From Marthasterias glacialis (taxonomy: Eukaryota > Echinodermata > Asteroidea > Forcipulatida > Asteriidae), in assembly GCA_911728455.2 (NCBI GenBank), contig OU452228.1, positions 17,490,698 to 17,554,697 on the forward strand: a DNA stretch of 64,000 nt, written 5' to 3'. Shown here piece after piece: positions 53,387-64,000 of this stretch. Under the pieces are notes generated by a model that had not been told where the DNA came from, ran no database searches, and saw only the letters and a list, made by a program, of their open reading frames with translations. Position 1 is the first letter of the stretch, and every line of letters starts with the position of its first letter. The translations under genes and the position numbers were made by a program.

Positions 53387-56300
53387 ACTCTCTCTACCCT
53401 TCCTCCGTCATCAGAAACGTTACTGTATCAAAGCAGTGTGTACCCATTCAACCATGGATGAAGGAAGATACAGTGAATGAAGTTGCCATCAACACTTCTT
53501 TTCGTGGTGTTCTTGAAATTAATAAAAGCACAAACCACAAGAATCACTTTCAAACAGATTGTTATTTACAGATCACGCATGCAACACATGTGTGGCCAGT
53601 GCATGAAAAAATGGTTAAGGATTAGACAGCGCCCTCTGTAGTGGGAATTTGGGCAGCCTTTATCATTCTTTTATTCGCTAGAAGGGAATTCGAAATTAAT
53701 TAATTTGGAGGGGATATCAGTTGAGCATTAGTTCGCGATCACTTTTATTCAAAAAATTGAGAAACGTTTTTTCATTGTTCACGGTTAAACTTAAGAGTTC
53801 ATAAAAAGGTAGCTCATTAAGGACAAACACCTGCACTGCTTGCACTATTAGTCTTTAATCTGAAGCAAGCATAATAAAATGCAATTTCCACAGAATTTGG
53901 CATAATTTTAGTCCTGATAATCCTCATGTGTAACTAACTATCGTACGGAAGCCTAATAGTCGCAGGTGAATATACTCTTTGACATGAATATGTCAACAAA
54001 TATATTTGTGAATATTTTATTTCATGGTTATTTGTCGGTTGCCGATAATTATGTGGCAGATATCAATTGATTAAAAATATTTCCCCCAAACTTTCACTAT
54101 CAGTATTTCCCACAAATGTAGCTAATATTATGGGTCAAGTGAAATAAAAAGCCTCAGTAGTGTTTACTGCATCATATTAGAGCACAAAATTGCACCTCAG
54201 GTCAATTTGATAAAAATGCTGGACTTACTTCTTACGATTTTTTATTTTTTTGGTAAATTTTCATGTATGATTTGTGCTTTAAAAACTTTAAGGGCTAATT
54301 TTTAAGACGTTTGGAAATTGATTAAACATTAGATGCTCACTGGTGCCATGTAGGCCATTTCAGATGCACTGTACACATTTATTTCGACCGATTTTTAAAA
54401 TTAACCAGAATTTACCTATTAGCATTATGATTTTTTTTCAATTTTTTGCATAATTTAAAAGTTTTATTTGATGCTTTAAAATGAAGCATGATTTGACCTG
54501 TTGCATATTTTTCATATCTTTCATAATTTAAGAGATTTTTGGACATTGTTATATCCCCCCCCCAAAAAGAAAACAACAGACAGATCACAGAAGACAAACA
54601 CTGGAACATTTTTATGATTCATGGCACAGTTAAACCACTGCATTTATTTTTTTACACCTATTGCCAATTTCATCTTGGGCAAAATGCTAAATATATAAAA
54701 GCATTCACCTACAAAATGGAGGGGGTCTTGCCCCAAATTGTTGACAACAGAACACAGGGCATGCTTGCCCTCCCCCCCAAAAAAAAAAAAAAAAAAAAAA
54801 AAAATAAATAAATAAATAAAAAATGGGACAACAAAAAAGGTCCTGTGAATTAAATTCAACTTATTAAACTAATTAAAGCTTAAACTAGAAAATATACACA
54901 TATTTACCTATAATGCAAGTTTTTTCAAAATTTATAGGAGATATACTTTCTTAAAATTTTTGATTGAAATTTAGTCTATTCGATTAAAACTAGGGACAAT
55001 CTGCAAAAGATTTGTCCCTGGCCTCGATCGAAAAGAGGGATTTTCAATCTAACTATTTAAGAGAGTATATCACACTAAAATTAGGGGTTAAACCTGTGCC
55101 CCTAAAAGAGCAAAACATTTGTGACGTAGACATAGGAGCATGCTGTCAGTGGATTTGCAGCGATCGATACATGTGGATGCAACTTCATGGATTATTTGGC
55201 TTTTGTTATTTGGAAAATGCCACCAGGTGTATTTTTGTTGTTTGCAACATTACTTTAAGAAGGTTTCAGTCTGCACAGATTCCCATCACATCAAAACTAC
55301 TGACAAATTTGAACAGCTGCAGTGAAACATACCTGAGCTAAATGGTCAGGAATATTCATGGTTACTGCGTGTGCATTGTCCTAGGTCTACTTCATAAAAG
55401 AGCGCCACCAGGCGATATCGAAATGAACAATACAACTTTTAAGAGAAAAATTAAAAGGTAATAACTCGAAACAAACTCATAAAAATGGTAATGCTTTACG
55501 TATTTATATATCAAACCATAGATTAAGCCCCCAAAATTTAATGTGAAAGCTATCGCTTGACAGGACCTTTAAATAAAAAGGCTTCAGTAGTGTCTACTGC
55601 ATCATTTCAGAGCATAAAATTGCACCTTAACTAATAAATTAACTGTTACACCAGTGGTTTTCAAACCCGAGTTCAAAACAGGGAGGGTTGTGCATAATAC
55701 AATTGGTTTATTTAAAAACATCTTTTTTGTTGAATAACGTGATTGATCAAAACCTCTTTTTAAAGATATAATGAAACTGATCGCCCATTTCACAGTAAAA
55801 CCATTTTGGTTTTTATTTCTTTTCACAAAATGATTCAGTTTGTTTGTACACATTTAAGTATCTCTCCTTCAAAGCTTCCAAAATAAGTTGTGTTTGAAAA
55901 GGCTTACCAGGCGGTTTATTTTCTCAGACAAAAGTTTACTGGAAGTTATTATCCCTGTATGAAGTACATCAAAGTAAAATTGTAGTATGTATGTCCCCAA
56001 TGTTCAGCAGAATGTCACAGAGTGTTCAATTTCAAAGTCACATGTAGTTGGTATCCCTGAAGACTTGTCCATTGGACTTGGTCCAAACTGATAAAAAAGT
56101 CACTTTGCTCACAGTGAAAGAACACTTTTCATGTGCAGCTTGGTAGACTATGACATTACAGCAATGTAGTAGATGTCGAAGGTGCTTGTTGGGCTTCCAT
56201 ATACACATGTACAATGAATATGAAGTTCCAGTGGTACAACTCCATCTTGTGTGCTGTCATAAAGGGTAGCAGGTCTGCTGTCAGACAGGGGTTATTTCCA

Positions 56301-57980
56301 TTCAGGATCCTTAGCCGACGTCTGAATGCATACCTTTAGGGGAAAAAAGAAGAAATAAGCACTTAATAGATTTTCACAAGTACTAGATAAGGCTGATAAT
56401 GTCAATTCATAGCAGTTGCATGGAACTTTAGCTCCTGGTTCTAATTCTTTGTAGTGACTTGAAACTATGGAAACCAGGCTTTATCCTTGGAGACTGAATA
56501 GACATCTGGCATGTAATTGACCAGTTGGCTTGAGTTGACTAGCTTGGAATGGCCATTTCTGGGTACAACCCGTGTGACTTACCCCAACACAAAATTGAGA
56601 GCTAGTATACAAATGAGGGGCTTAAAACATTGGTGGTCAATTTCAAAATCCGTCAGTGACCTAAAGAGAATTATGCACCTCACTGTACGTGAAGCAAGGC
56701 TTACTCACCATTCTCTCTAAACTGGTGTCAGGTAAATGGTGACTCTCAAATAAACTTAGACAAAAGTGAGCTACAGGTCAGTAGCTCAAAAAAAATATGA
56801 AGCAGACCACCTCATGAACATGTTTAACTAGCCAAGGAGAAACACATACTTGGGATAATGAATGGGAAAACGTCGACATAATATCATCGATCTGAGATGT
56901 GATTTTGAAAACCTAAAATACAGTAACTCACCAACATTGGTAAGAATTGACCTCATCCAGCGGAAGCCGTCTTGCTTTCTCAGTTTCCTCTCAGTTCGGT
57001 TTATCTCCAGGACACACATCAACACATAACAAGATGGAATAAAAAAGATGGGAAACATACCGTGAGACATTAATAAACGACTTGGGAAAGATTTTGTTTA
57101 ATGTTTGATAAATGACAGCAGAAACATCAGGTCATATTACACTGTGTGTAGTTTTATTGAGCATGTGCATACTTCTGAGCACAATGGATTTACCTGTTCA
57201 TCCACTGTCATCTAGCATCCTTAAAAGTCTTGCACTATTATTGCTCCTTTTGTTATAAACAATTTTGTAACACTTACACGTGCTTCATTATTTACAGCAC
57301 TGACATTTCTGGAGCAAGTTATCTGCGAACCACAAGTGTTTAGTGTGCATTTTTCTCCCAAAACTGAAGCTTTTTAATGTTATACATTTAGTGCCCATCA
57401 AAAATGTTGTCAGGAGATGTCTTCATATTCCTGTAAAGACAACAAGTTGACTTGCAACATAGATATCAGCAATGTTAGTCCATCATCATGCACTGAGATT
57501 TCTTTCAAATATTGTATGTTTGCAAAAAACTGGTACTAAATAGTTCATTCATAAATAACCAAAACAATTTATCCATTCTGATTGGCTAAGAGCATATCAC
57601 AAGGGGGTGTTTAAACGACTGATAAAGACATGTCCAAATGTGTTGTGACCATTAAAAGGGGGAAACACAAAAGGAAAGCATGCAAAATGCATCACAAATT
57701 GCATCGCAAAACACTAGGCCAGTGCGAGAAGGAAAAAGGCCTCTCTCATGGTTGCTAGATTTTGTCAGATACAAGTATTTTTGAAATAAGTAGATTTTGA
57801 CAAAACAGTCTGTAAGAACAAAAGTCCAAATGGAAATTTGTGGTGTTCAATTCAAGCAATTTGGTTATTCTGGTTTGAATCAATATGGTTAAGCAAGACA
57901 CTAATATGGTTGGTTTCAGTGCATCAAAGAAAACTTTTAAGATCACTTAAACATAGTTATGTTATAGACTGACAAAGGAG
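53387..57980. other. Intergenic, mostly featureless
   Basis: AT-rich. Contains a C-run/poly-A repeat (54556-54563; 54778-54815 with AAAT units), and a short repeated phrase (AAAAGCCTCAGTAGTGTTTACTGCATCAT near 54148, similar near 55577). Open frames at 55012-55341, 56517-56720 and elsewhere have no recognisable motifs. Confidence 0.5.
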
Positions 57981-57984
57981 AATC

Positions 57985-58340
57985 ATGTACAGGAAGCAAC
58001 AGTATGGTTTATTAAGACACAAAGGTCATAGGTCAACTGAAACTCTTGGCTCGGATCTGAAGTTGAAGCCGACAAAGCAGAAATTTGAGTCCTACTCCAA
58101 TCACCCACTGGATGTAAAAGGATGTGTGATAATGCCAACACAATACAAGAACAAATCAGACAATGTTTTGTGTTATGTAGTCAACCACAGGCACTAAGAT
58201 CAATGATAATAGACAAACTGGCAGAGACGGAGCGAGATGGCCATATCACCAAAATTACAGAGTCCACAGACTGGGTCAGGCATTCTCCTGAAAATGATCA
58301 GGAGTTGTTAACCACCGATTCTTGGGATTGAACCTGTAAT
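57985..58340 (+). pseudogene. Ty3/gypsy-like pol fragment (protease end and RT start)
   Basis: The frame from 57985 reads LKLKPTKQKFESYSNHPLDV, then KGCVIMPTQYKN and LCYVVNH, typical of the C-terminal half of gypsy aspartic proteases. An overlapping frame then reads KLAETERDGHITKITESTDWV, the segment before the RT palm (L-x2-(M/L)-E-x2-G-x-I-x3-x-E-P-T-x-W-V). The two pieces are brought close by deletion and the active-site DTG and RT catalytic residues are missing. Confidence 0.6.
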
Positions 58341-58702
58341 ACAGGTAATAAGCCCGATAGGAAATTTAGATCCACATGAAGTATCTCTAGAGTTTGTTAG
58401 TGAAAGTCTTGGACTTTAAGTCACCCTAACATCATCAGTATTGTGACGGTCAGTGCATGTTGTATGTTTTAAATTGTATGCAAGAGCGCGTATTTGATAT
58501 TTCAAATATAAGTTAACCTATATGATATTCTGCTTGTATTATTGTTGAGATATGCCAGAAGATAATTAAACTGGTTGATGCTTGTTGGTTATACGTTGTT
58601 GTCCATTGAGAATTATTGTGTGTATTAATTGCTGTGTACATAAGAGAGAGAAACAATCATTTATAATCGGCGGTATATTTCCTCCAAAACGGACCAAGTC
58701 CT

Positions 58703-58855
58703 TTAAGCGTTCAGATTCCTTCGTGATCTATAACCTGAGGTGAAATTAGGCCCAGGATCAAGTTGTAAACCCCGCCACAGTATGAATACCATCTTATTCG
58801 CCCTGCCAAGTTTGAAGTGTTTGAAGTGTTTTGCAAAACTGTATAAAGACTTTGA
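58703..58855 (-). other. 2A-like remnant on minus strand (LQLDPGP)
   Basis: On the minus strand the frame reads MVFILWRGLQLDPGPNF and runs to a stop at about 58703. DPGP is encoded at 58748-58759. The hydrophobic-Trp-Arg-Gly lead and the PGP match N-terminal 2A-like signals of LINEs and related elements, with the key Asn replaced by Asp, so skipping is not expected. Confidence 0.35.
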
Positions 58856-59300
58856 TGACACATTCATGCAGCTACACCAAGCCAAACTAGCATGCCATTT
58901 ATAGATATCTGGCACCCCGATGATCCAGCAAGCAATTTCTATGCATGTGTACTTTTTGGCATTCTCATTTGGCCACACCTGGCCCAAATAGTATACCATT
59001 ACATTGCCACATTCTGAAATGAGGAGACACACCGGCATCCATAATTTCATGGTGGTATGGGTACATATCCTGCCACAATACCATTCGAAGATGTTGTGCA
59101 TGTATTTATAATACAGCCTTATGACCTGAGCGGCTAAAAAAGCTTGGCATTCTCAATCGGCCACATCTAGCTGAATTAGAATGACCAATACATTGCTGCC
59201 TTTTTGATACAGGTATAATACATCTTTAATATAATTTGTTGACCACAAAATAATTACTGTACACTCAATTGGCTACATCTAGCCAAAATAGCGTACCAAA
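58855..59300. repeat. Second block of the GGCTACATCTAGCC array
   Basis: About 440 bp matching 21600-22070 in order and spacing (GATCCAGCAAGCAATTTCT, GGCATTCTCATTTGGCCAC, GAGGAGACAC, TTGGCTACATCTAGCCAA). Four palindrome occurrences. Confidence 0.8.
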
Positions 59301-59639
59301 GATGCGTCCCTTCTGCATTTTCTAAATTTTCTAACAAATTTACAGAAATTGAAATTATTTTCAAGCCTTTTTTGTTGTTGAATTTTTGATGATGTGCAGA
59401 TGCATTGTGGGACAATAGAGGGCGTAATTATTTTCACAGTTGAATGCGTATCCACACAGCTGAAGAAGAAAAATTTGTGCGGCGGTTTCATGTAAAATAG
59501 AGGGCGTTATTGTTTTCAAAGTGACCGCACATCCACACAGGCACGGATTTGCGGACATAGCTTGGAGTGGTATTGCGCCCTATCCAATAAATGGATGCGC
59601 TGCAGATTCATGTAAGACAAAAGAGGGCGTAACTAGTTT
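59301..59639. other. Intergenic, repeated AGAGGGCGT phrases
   Basis: The phrase (A)GAGGGCGTAA/TTATT occurs three times (59417, 59502, 59624) with nearby CACATCCACACAG; a weak repeat. No gene. Confidence 0.45.
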
Positions 59640-60472
59640 AAGAGTTGAGTACTACTCAAGGTAACTGCCTGCTTATTGGCTTGAGATGTGTCAGTTCATA
59701 ATGCATTCATGTTAGGCGAGTTTGCAGTACAACATCAGCAAGAACATGGGTTTTCTCAAGTGGTTTGTGACCAGGCAATCGAACAAATCTGCAATCCTGA
59801 CACCAAGACAAAGGGAGGAATGGTACATTTCACAACCCATAAAGGTGCAGTACAAAGATGGATACTATCACAGCATGAGCGATCTGCAATTTCAAAGCAG
59901 TGTGAAGAGATGGCAGGGCAAGGCGAGAAGACCAGAAGAAGAAAAGATCTTGATACAACAAGGATTAAGAGGGATGAGGAAGATGTTCGTTCTGTCATCA
60001 GTTGTGTTGAAGCAAGGATAAATCCATTTATTGAGTCTAATGAGTGTTTGCTCCATATTACATCTGGCGCTGTAGCTTCCACAGATGTCAATAAAGATTA
60101 CCTTGAAGCAAGAAAAAAGGAGATGCTTCTGTGATTGTCTATTGCAAAGGTAGCGTGTAGGAAAGTGATGTGGATATGCTCGCTACCCTCAAGAAGCAAA
60201 AGCTGAAAACATTTAGTTCCATGAACAAAACAACATCATCAAAAGTGAAAGGGACGGAAGTAATACTTAAGGCAGACAGATCACCCTTTCAGCAGCTTCT
60301 CATTATTGTCAGCATCAAAAAATTGGACGTCCTCAAAATGTTAACTTAAACCTTGGCCCATTGCCTCTGTCACTTGCTAATTTCAACGGGTGTCTTAATA
60401 AGACAACAAAGGCCAGTCTTATGCATTATATAGATGATGTGACCCGTGACGTCACAGTGATTCCCAAATAAC
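59640..60472 (+). pseudogene. C-terminal half of an uncharacterised CxxC-family protein, shifted
   Basis: The frame 59688-60134 reads VCDQAIEQICNPDTKTKGG, AVQRWILSQHERSAI, RSVISCVEARINPF and ends KKEMLL. Further pieces in shifted frames read KKQKLKTFSSMNKTTSSKVK, GTEVILKADRSPF (about 60190-60290), and LGPLPLSLANFNGCL (about 60352-60396). This order (xDQAxEQ, GG..., AxxRW, then KLKTF...KGKEVILKADR and LGPLPxSLA) is the C-terminal pattern of the same large repetitive family whose CxxC end resembles the fossil at 2-391. Function unknown. At least two frameshifts. Confidence 0.5.
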
Positions 60473-60604
60473 ATGCGCGCGCATGTTGGCAGGCAACAAC
60501 AACCCGCAACCATCTTTGGTTATGCACACGTTGCACACAATTGTAGCGGAACGATTGCACGTACAACAAATTCTTTGAATTTCAAGATATTCTTTTGCCT
60601 CGTC

Positions 60605-60964
60605 ATGAAGCCAAATCGAGATTTGGTGAATAATATGGATCCAGAGGATCGTCAGCGATACTTAAGTAAGCTGAAAACAACTTTCAGCTACGAAATTCTT
60701 CCAGATCCGTACGTTCTTGAAGCTTCAGTTTGGTCAGAAGACGAAACGAAATGGCCGCATATGCAGTATGCTGACCTGTACAATTATTTGACAGGTACAC
60801 CGAGTGAGTTCACTCATGAGTCGTTGAAAGCGTACCGATCGCTTGAAGCTTACATGTACTTTCTTTGTGGCCAAAGGCAAAACCCTACAGGTGGAAGTAA
60901 AGTCAGTAAAACCTTTGGAGATGACCAGAAAATTCCTCATCAGTGGAAGAAATTCCTTTCATGA
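60605..60964 (+). CDS. First-exon-like ORF of a YqaJ/SWIM-associated repeat family
   Basis: ATG at 60605 (MKPNRDLVNN). It contains MDPEDRQRYLSKL, then DPYVLEASVWSEDETKWPHM, YADLYNYLTGTPSEFTH and ESLKAYRSLEAYMYFLCG. This W-P-x-(I/M)-x-Y-x-D-(I/L)-Y-N-Y-L...LKAYKSLEAY block is the N-terminal domain of a family of multi-exon proteins in marine invertebrates, usually followed by SWIM zinc and YqaJ exonuclease domains. A GT near 60892 (CAG|GTGGAAG) could be the natural donor; downstream exons are replaced here by a LINE. Confidence is for the family, not for expression. Confidence 0.45.
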   Translation: MKPNRDLVNNMDPEDRQRYLSKLKTTFSYEILPDPYVLEASVWSEDETKWPHMQYADLYNYLTGTPSEFTHESLKAYRSLEAYMYFLCGQRQNPTGGSKVSKTFGDDQKIPHQWKKFLS

Positions 60965-61096
60965 GTGTTTTGAGGGCGCTGCACTGTGGCGACCACTCGT
61001 GTTTGCACTTTGCTCTGTATTATTTTTATCGTTTTCTTCATTTTGTACCGTTTCGTTGTGTCCTTCGTCATTTTTGGTCTGATTGATTTAAGTATC

Positions 61097-63997
61097 ATGT
61101 CTTCAAGTGCAATAATCGTCTGGCGGTTTTTCGTCGTGATGTTAATTTGTGGTGACATTTATGCACACCCTGATGGCAGTTCCACGACAAATGCACGAGC
61201 AGTACCCATCGTGTACAAACGGGACGCATTGTTAAAACTCAGGTCACAGGTCACGTCGCCATTTTGTGATCTACCGGAGGACTGTAGCTGCCTAAAACGA
61301 CGTAAAAGGGGCAAGAAAGGAGGCTTGAGGGTACGACTCAGACGTCGTAAGTACAATCCACCATTACCATCTATGGTCACAGGTAACTGTAGATCTCTTC
61401 GAAACAAACTCGATGAATTACAGGCATGTTGTAAATTCCGTTATGAATATCGAGAGAGTTGCATGATGTGCTTTAGTGAAACGTGGTTCAAGGACACAGA
61501 TAGTACACATTCTACTGATATTGATGGATTTTTATGTGAGAGGATGGACAGAACTGCAGCGTCGGGAAAATCATGCGGTGGTGGAGTGTGCATTTATATT
61601 AACAAACGGTGGTGTAACAATATCACTGTAAAACATCGTTATTGCTCAGAAGACATTGAATTATTAAGTGTCAGTCTACGCCCTTACTATTTACCGAGAG
61701 AATTCAACCAGCTGTTCGTCACCATTGTTTATATACAACCAACAGCAAATGTGACCACTGCATCTGCTAAAATTCATGAGATAGTGCAACAACTTGAGAC
61801 ACAGTCACCTGACTCAGTAAAACTAATCACGGGGGACTTCAACAGTTGCGACCTTAAAAGTGTGCTGCCCCATTATCATCAATATGTTGACATTCCCACA
61901 AGAGGAAGCCGTACATTAGACAAATGCTACGGAAATATGAAAAAGGCCTACAAAGCTCATCCTAAGTCTGGACTTGGTTCATCGGATCACGATATTGTAC
62001 ATCTAGTCCCAGTCTATAAACAAAAACTAAAACAGGAAAAACCACAAGTTAAGCAGGTTCGGGAATGGTCCAATGAGGCTGAAGAAACTCTCCGTGCATG
62101 CTTCGACTGTACAGACTGGAGCCTCTTTACCGAATTGGGTACGATCGACATGGCCACCGATGCCGTTACTGACTACATCAAGTTTTGCGAAGATATGATC
62201 ATACCAAAAATAGAAATCAAAATCTACCCTAATAGTAAGCCGTGGATTAATAAGGACATTCGTGAGCTCCTGAAACGAAAACAACTTGCCGTCAAGACGG
62301 GTGACTTGGTCGAAAAAAGGAGTATCCGGAAGGACCTTTCTCAACATATTCGACAAAGTAAAAAGAAATACGGTAAAAAGGTGGAAGACAAATTTCGTCA
62401 GGGTGACCCTAAGAGTGCTTGGCAAGGCATTAAAACAATTACCGGATGTGGGAATCAAACAAACGTAGTCGTTCCACCTGGTGGTACCGCAACATTCCTG
62501 AGTGATCTTAATAACTTTTATGCAAGATTTGACAACAATGACTTTACTGGTGCTAATCACAAACTAGGTGAAACTTTAAAGAATCACATTACTGCTGATC
62601 ACAAAATTATTTTAGATACTACTGCTGTGGAAAGATCACTGAAAGGATTAAAGATTAGTAAGTCTGCAGGCCCGGACAGACTGAGTGGCAAGGTTCTTAA
62701 ATCCTGTTTCAGAGAACTTTCCCCAGTATTTAGAGACCTTTTTCAGTGGTCCTTGGACACTTTCACAATTCCTCAGTTATGGAAATCTGCTGATGTTATT
62801 CCAGTTGCCAAAAAATCTAAACCCACTGTGCTTAATGATTATAGGCCTGTGGCTCTTACGGCCATTGTCATGAAGTGTTTTGAACGAATTGTTAAAGATT
62901 TCATTGTTAATCAAACAAAACCATTCATTGATCCATTGCAGTTTGCCTATAGAACGGAGCGTAGCGTTGAAGATGCCATCCTAACATTGTTGCATGGCAT
63001 TTACAGCCATCTTGATTGTTCTAAAGCATATGTTAGGACTTTGTTCGTGGACTTTTCTTCGGCTTTCAACTTGATCCAGCCTCATGTTCTGTTTGGCAAG
63101 CTGAGGGGGATGAATGTTAACCCGTATTTGATTTTATGGATTAACGATTTCTTGACAAATAGATCACAGAGAGTTAGATTAATGCAGTCAGTGTCTGATA
63201 CTGTTTATACCAATACAGGCGCTCCTCAGGGATGTGTTTTATCCCCAGTGCTTTTCACACTTTATACCAGTGATCTTAGATGTAGTAATGACATGTGTTC
63301 CATGGTCAAGTATGCAGATGACACTTCACTTACAGGATTCATTACTCATGAGGATGAGACCGGGTATAGAGATGAAATTACCAAGTTTGTTAATTGGTGC
63401 AAAGAAAATTTTCTGGTTTTAAATGCACAAAAAACTAAGGAAATTGTTTTTGATTTTCGGAAAACCCAGAAGGAGATCGAGCCTATTAACATAAATGGTG
63501 TTGATACTGAAATGGTCACTGAACATAAATACCTTGGGACTTACATTGATAACCATTTAAATTGGAATATTAATACTCAAAAATTATGTTCCAAGGCTAA
63601 TCAACGTATTTATTTTTTGAGGAAACTCAAGATTTTTAACATTGATCGGGATATTATTATGTTATTTTATCAAAGTGTAATTCAATCTGTCATTGCGTTC
63701 TCTTGCATTGCATGGGCCAATGGTTTGAGTGTGGGTAATCAAAATAAAATCAACAGAATCACTAAATCTGCTAGCAAGATCATCGGTATTCCTGTTAACG
63801 ACTTGGGTTCCATCTACGAGGCAGCTCTAGGGTCAAAACTGGATAGAATTCAACTTGATAATACTCACCCACTTCATTCACTTTTGGTTTTTAATAAGTC
63901 AGGCAGATTGCGTCAACTCAAATCCAGCACTAATCGTCATCGCCTCTCCTTCTTACCCAGTGCAATTTCTTATTTTAACAACAATTTTATTAGATGA
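61097..63997 (+). CDS. LINE endonuclease/reverse transcriptase (L2/CR1-like), uninterrupted 966-aa frame
   Basis: The first ATG is at 61097, although the frame is open upstream to 60986. The N-terminus MSSSAIIVWRFFVVMLICGD runs into IYAHPDG, a degenerate 2A-like or signal-peptide-like start. The apurinic endonuclease domain follows (about residues 90-310): GNCRSLRNKLDE, SETWFKD, GDFNSCD and SDHDIVH. The RT domain (about residues 520-780) has LFVDFSSAFN, GAPQGCVLSP and YADD (63311-63322), followed by a thumb and an LSFLPSAI-like end at the TGA 63995-63997. All three catalytic motifs are intact. It is the second ORF of a jockey-superfamily LINE, closest in look to L2/CR1/Rex1. The 3' UTR lies beyond the window. 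Confidence 0.85.
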   Translation: MSSSAIIVWRFFVVMLICGDIYAHPDGSSTTNARAVPIVYKRDALLKLRSQVTSPFCDLPEDCSCLKRRKRGKKGGLRVRLRRRKYNPPLPSMVTGNCRSLRNKLDELQACCKFRYEYRESCMMCFSETWFKDTDSTHSTDIDGFLCERMDRTAASGKSCGGGVCIYINKRWCNNITVKHRYCSEDIELLSVSLRPYYLPREFNQLFVTIVYIQPTANVTTASAKIHEIVQQLETQSPDSVKLITGDFNSCDLKSVLPHYHQYVDIPTRGSRTLDKCYGNMKKAYKAHPKSGLGSSDHDIVHLVPVYKQKLKQEKPQVKQVREWSNEAEETLRACFDCTDWSLFTELGTIDMATDAVTDYIKFCEDMIIPKIEIKIYPNSKPWINKDIRELLKRKQLAVKTGDLVEKRSIRKDLSQHIRQSKKKYGKKVEDKFRQGDPKSAWQGIKTITGCGNQTNVVVPPGGTATFLSDLNNFYARFDNNDFTGANHKLGETLKNHITADHKIILDTTAVERSLKGLKISKSAGPDRLSGKVLKSCFRELSPVFRDLFQWSLDTFTIPQLWKSADVIPVAKKSKPTVLNDYRPVALTAIVMKCFERIVKDFIVNQTKPFIDPLQFAYRTERSVEDAILTLLHGIYSHLDCSKAYVRTLFVDFSSAFNLIQPHVLFGKLRGMNVNPYLILWINDFLTNRSQRVRLMQSVSDTVYTNTGAPQGCVLSPVLFTLYTSDLRCSNDMCSMVKYADDTSLTGFITHEDETGYRDEITKFVNWCKENFLVLNAQKTKEIVFDFRKTQKEIEPININGVDTEMVTEHKYLGTYIDNHLNWNINTQKLCSKANQRIYFLRKLKIFNIDRDIIMLFYQSVIQSVIAFSCIAWANGLSVGNQNKINRITKSASKIIGIPVNDLGSIYEAALGSKLDRIQLDNTHPLHSLLVFNKSGRLRQLKSSTNRHRLSFLPSAISYFNNNFIR

Positions 63998-64000
63998 CTT

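Noticed and set aside
54539..54859. Open frames ending in poly-lysine or poly-phenylalanine
   Set aside because: Produced by the C-run and poly-A tract.
55012..55341. 109-codon frame with several Cys
   Set aside because: No ATG at its start, no motif recognised, no splice context.
1..64000. tRNA or rRNA genes
   Set aside because: I looked for cloverleaf-type and conserved rRNA blocks and found none that I could support by eye.

Overview
The window looks like nuclear DNA of an invertebrate animal, most likely a marine one. It is AT-rich, has GT-AG introns, and carries almost no ordinary host genes. Recognisable coding DNA is nearly all transposon-derived. The mix of families (piggyBac, Harbinger, P element, Tigger/pogo, Polinton, L2/CR1-like LINE, Ty3/gypsy, RAG1-like, several uncharacterised repeat-encoded families) and the recurrent 2A-like NPGP peptides are features I associate with amphioxus, sea urchins, hemichordates and some molluscs or cnidarians. 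The sequence alone does not let me choose among these.

Layout. 0-7 kb: fossils of a CxxC family, a Tigger transposase, a Ulp1-type protease split over three exons, a 70-bp foldback, and the 3' end of an NPGP-family gene. 7-10.4 kb: an intact 1120-residue open frame with a 2A-like motif (DVELNPGP), coiled coils, an RNase H-like core and a Tudor-like tail, preceded by a 5'-UTR intron. 11.4-13 kb: a broken relative joined to a RAG1-like transposase fragment. 13.3-19.3 kb: a zinc-finger exon, two tandem copies of a KDZ-like exon cluster, piggyBac debris and LINE debris. 20-22.7 kb: a dispersed repeat and a degenerate tandem array built on the palindrome GGCTACATCTAGCC. 22.7-36.5 kb: an SGNH-hydrolase remnant, then a decayed Polinton-like element (PC4-like exon, zinc finger plus DNA polymerase B pieces, an unknown ORF, packaging ATPase, a small basic protein) broken by two apparently intact piggyBac elements with recognisable ends.

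37.6-41.1 kb: a complete five-exon P-element transposase gene whose N-terminus resembles the RAG1 N-terminal zinc domain. 41.2-41.7 kb: a hAT-like MITE with an internal minisatellite. 42-46.7 kb: a mosaic of piggyBac, Harbinger, KDZ-like and a second piggyBac. 47.0-47.2 kb: a cluster of GTTGGGATTTGATGGG motifs. 48.3-50.3 kb: an internally deleted member of the NPGP family, with the same 5'-UTR-intron design. 52.6-53.4 kb: a near-perfect 734-bp palindrome with a 10-bp target duplication. 53.4-58 kb: mostly featureless. 58-64 kb: a gypsy remnant, a second copy of the palindromic array, the 3' half of a CxxC-family-type protein, a first exon of a YqaJ-associated type, and a LINE with an uninterrupted endonuclease/reverse-transcriptase frame.

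The genes do not form one pathway. Most are independent mobile elements nested in each other. The best candidates for something undescribed are the RAG1-NTD-like/P-transposase fusion, the 2A-Tudor transposase-like family, and the foldback family with 9-10-bp target duplications.
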